Positions 62,001 to 64,000 of a DNA stretch of 64,000 bases are shown here, piece after piece; the first letter of the stretch is position 1; every line of letters starts with the position of its first letter. This DNA comes from Campylorhamphus procurvoides (lineage: Eukaryota; Chordata; Aves; Passeriformes; Dendrocolaptidae): positions 372,001 through 436,000 of the forward strand of contig WBMV01004764.1 in the NCBI GenBank assembly GCA_013396655.1, read 5' to 3'. The notes beneath the pieces are model-generated. The model did no database searches. It had not been told where the DNA came from and saw only the letters and a program-made list of their open reading frames with translations. A program made the position numbers and the translations under genes.

Positions 62001-64000
62001 ACTGACAATATTCACACAGAGGAGCTTCTACAAGGAGTGTTTGCCAGATTCTCTCCATATGGGAAAACTCCACCAGACGCCCTACATGACTGGGATTTGG
62101 GGAGGTGATCTTCTTCACCCCACATGTCACGATACCAAAGTCCAGATATTACAGAAGATTGTAGAAGAACACAGGTGGCTATGAATAAATCTGACTTGTC
62201 CCCTACTCTCTGCCCTGGTCATTCATGGCATTTCAAGCATAGTTGAGGCTCTTTCCCTTTGAGACCCTTCATGGCCACTACAAAAGGCCACAGAAGGTTG
62301 CAAAGTGAAGACTGTGATCAGCCTCACTGCTCTCAGATACATTCCTCTGAGGTACAGGAATCACTGTGGTAAGAAAAAAACTATTTTGAGCAGAAGTTAG
62401 AATGGCAGAAGTTAGAACATTTTTAGAGCTCTGAATCTGTGAAATGAACTTTCCCACAAGCTGAAGACCACCACAAACCACAGAACTTCCTTCCAACTGC
62501 ATTTGACCTTGCCTTTCTAACAATAATAAAAAGAAATGTGCTAGCTGATACACCACCAAAAGAGACTGCTGCAGCAGGCCACTCCCCTGGCATGGCTGTT
62601 GGGCACATCACGACATGTACGCTCACCACCACTGCAAAGCACATCATGGAGGCTGAGTAGAAGATCAGGGTACATGTGTGAACAGCAAATATTCTGAAGG
62701 GGCCAATTAATATATGCAAATATCCTTTAACTCTACAAAACTTTGAAAGATAAAAGTGCTGCCCCTTCTAGAGACTTCCAGCTATCATGCTGTTCACCAT
62801 CTTCAGCTATCCATGAGAGAAATCAGTGTTGTCTGAGAGAGGACTGAAAAGGTGATCCCCACATTTGTCCTGCTTGAAACATAGCTTTTATAACCTGACA
62901 GATCAAAACACTTCATATTATAGTACATTGGTCACACCAAAATGACAACTGGTTTTACTCTTATTTTTTCCATCTGGACAGCTTAGGAATAAAGGGTAAG
63001 ATTCACATCTACTTTTTGGGATATGGAATTAGACAAAATGTTGTCAGACAACTTACATAAGTGCTCTAACACGTATCCAACTGCCTTCTGCTAAACACCC
63101 AATTAAAGGCTCTGTGAATTTGAATCTAGAAGGCAGGGGTTCCTCAGTCCAATACCATGTTTAGTTCATCCCTCATTACCATAATATTGAATATAATAGC
63201 AGCAAGTAAGCCAGTAATTATTGTTTTACTTTTCTAATCTACTGGAGTTCATTGATGCAGTTGACAACAAAACAATCCTGATATTTCTCAAAAACAAACC
63301 ATCTTGCCTTTATGTCTTCATTTGTAAGTGCATTTACTCATATAAACAAGTTAATGCTAATTTCTGTAAAACATCATGTGAGTTGTATTTTGTAAGATCC
63401 TCAAAGAGCTTTGACTACCTCAGCATTAAACACAGAGAATCCTACTTGGGCAATAATAATGTCACCTCTTTCTTTCTAAGGAAGCCTGTTTGACTTGACA
63501 AAACAGGTATTGTCAAATGCATGACAAGGACAGATGACTTAGGAGATAACACAGTACAAGCAGTCATAAGGTCTGAAACTCAGATAAGTACCAGAAATTC
63601 CCATACAAATTTTATTTTTATGGTATATTTCTTGTGAATTTGTTCTTTCAATATATGAATAGTTATAGAAGTAGTTTAATGCCAAAATCATGAGAATAAC
63701 CTGTAAACTCTCAAGGTTTTTGCTTGTACATTTCCTTCCACTCAGTTTTGATAACTGTAGCTAGTCTAAGACAGTTGTTGTACATATGGGTATGTAGTGA
63801 CTATTGTTGATCTTGTTGGAGACTTTTAACATTATCACACACAAGTAATAATAATTAATATCTACCTGTCAGATATGACTTCTTCAGTGAAGAACTAAAA
63901 TCAAAATTATAACTCTTGTGTAGTTTGCCAAAACTAAGGGACAAGCTAGAAATACACTCTTCTGTAATCAGGTCAACTTACCTCGTAGCACTCATAAAAG
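53056..64000. other. Non-coding sequence, no gene confirmed
   Basis: Mostly featureless. Homopolymer runs: T at 55800-55814 and A at 57274-57288. 58300-58720 is purine-rich. Splice-like pieces without support: 57170-57210 (plus, 41 nt, both ends fair), a strong acceptor ending at about 58133 whose frame stops after about 32 codons, and a near-ideal donor ACAG|GTAAGT at 61143. A minus-strand frame at 62423-62719 with two hydrophobic stretches is discussed in the findings. Confidence 0.45.

Noticed and set aside
1..64000. CRISPR arrays, operons, prophage or bacterial insertion sequences
   Set aside because: No regularly spaced repeats, no ribosome-binding-site-led gene runs, and the CR1 and LTR content shows a vertebrate (bird) genome.

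Overview
This window looks like a piece of a bird genome, and almost all of it is non-coding. The evidence is eight CR1 retrotransposon fragments with the CR1 3'-end layout typical of birds, plus two long terminal repeats (LTRs) of types I know from neoavian birds. I see no operons, no tRNA or rRNA genes, no CRISPR arrays and no complete protein-coding gene. The sequence reads as a gene desert or the inside of very long introns: AT-rich unique DNA with homopolymer runs and short simple repeats. One unresolved base (N at 10447) lies inside a pyrimidine tract.

Layout. 1-9400 is mostly featureless apart from a short interstitial telomere-type array (4404-4431) and the GC-rich patch beside it. 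9405-10275 is the most gene-like place: a strong plus-strand 3' splice site, a minus-strand open exon with strong third-position GC bias and a good splice donor (9687-9840), and a compact CpG-rich patch with a G-quadruplex motif and an RFX-type X-box. 17.8-22.3 kb is a retroelement cluster: two minus-strand CR1 copies of one subfamily, a solo endogenous-retrovirus LTR with a very strong G-quadruplex motif, and a plus-strand CR1 tail. Further CR1 pieces lie near 27.6, 32.7, 36.3-37.0, 42.8-43.4 and 51.7-52.0 kb. A second LTR, CpG-rich and on the minus strand, covers about 39.03-39.80 kb, with a possible remnant of the provirus interior beside it.

Possible gene parts. Several short open segments are bounded by good splice signals (38202-38295 minus, 38638-38689 plus, 30203-30314 plus, 45393-45523 plus, 49473-49555 plus). 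Where I checked, their reading phases do not join into one transcript, and pseudo-exons like these are common in intronic DNA. The best real-exon candidate is 9687-9840 on the minus strand. I could not assign it to a protein family.

I found no previously undescribed system that I would defend. The points most worth checking are the 9.4-10.3 kb exon and CpG cluster, the perfect 16-bp hairpin at 26446-26482, the rearranged CR1 at 17863-18230, and the G-quadruplex motifs inside both LTRs.
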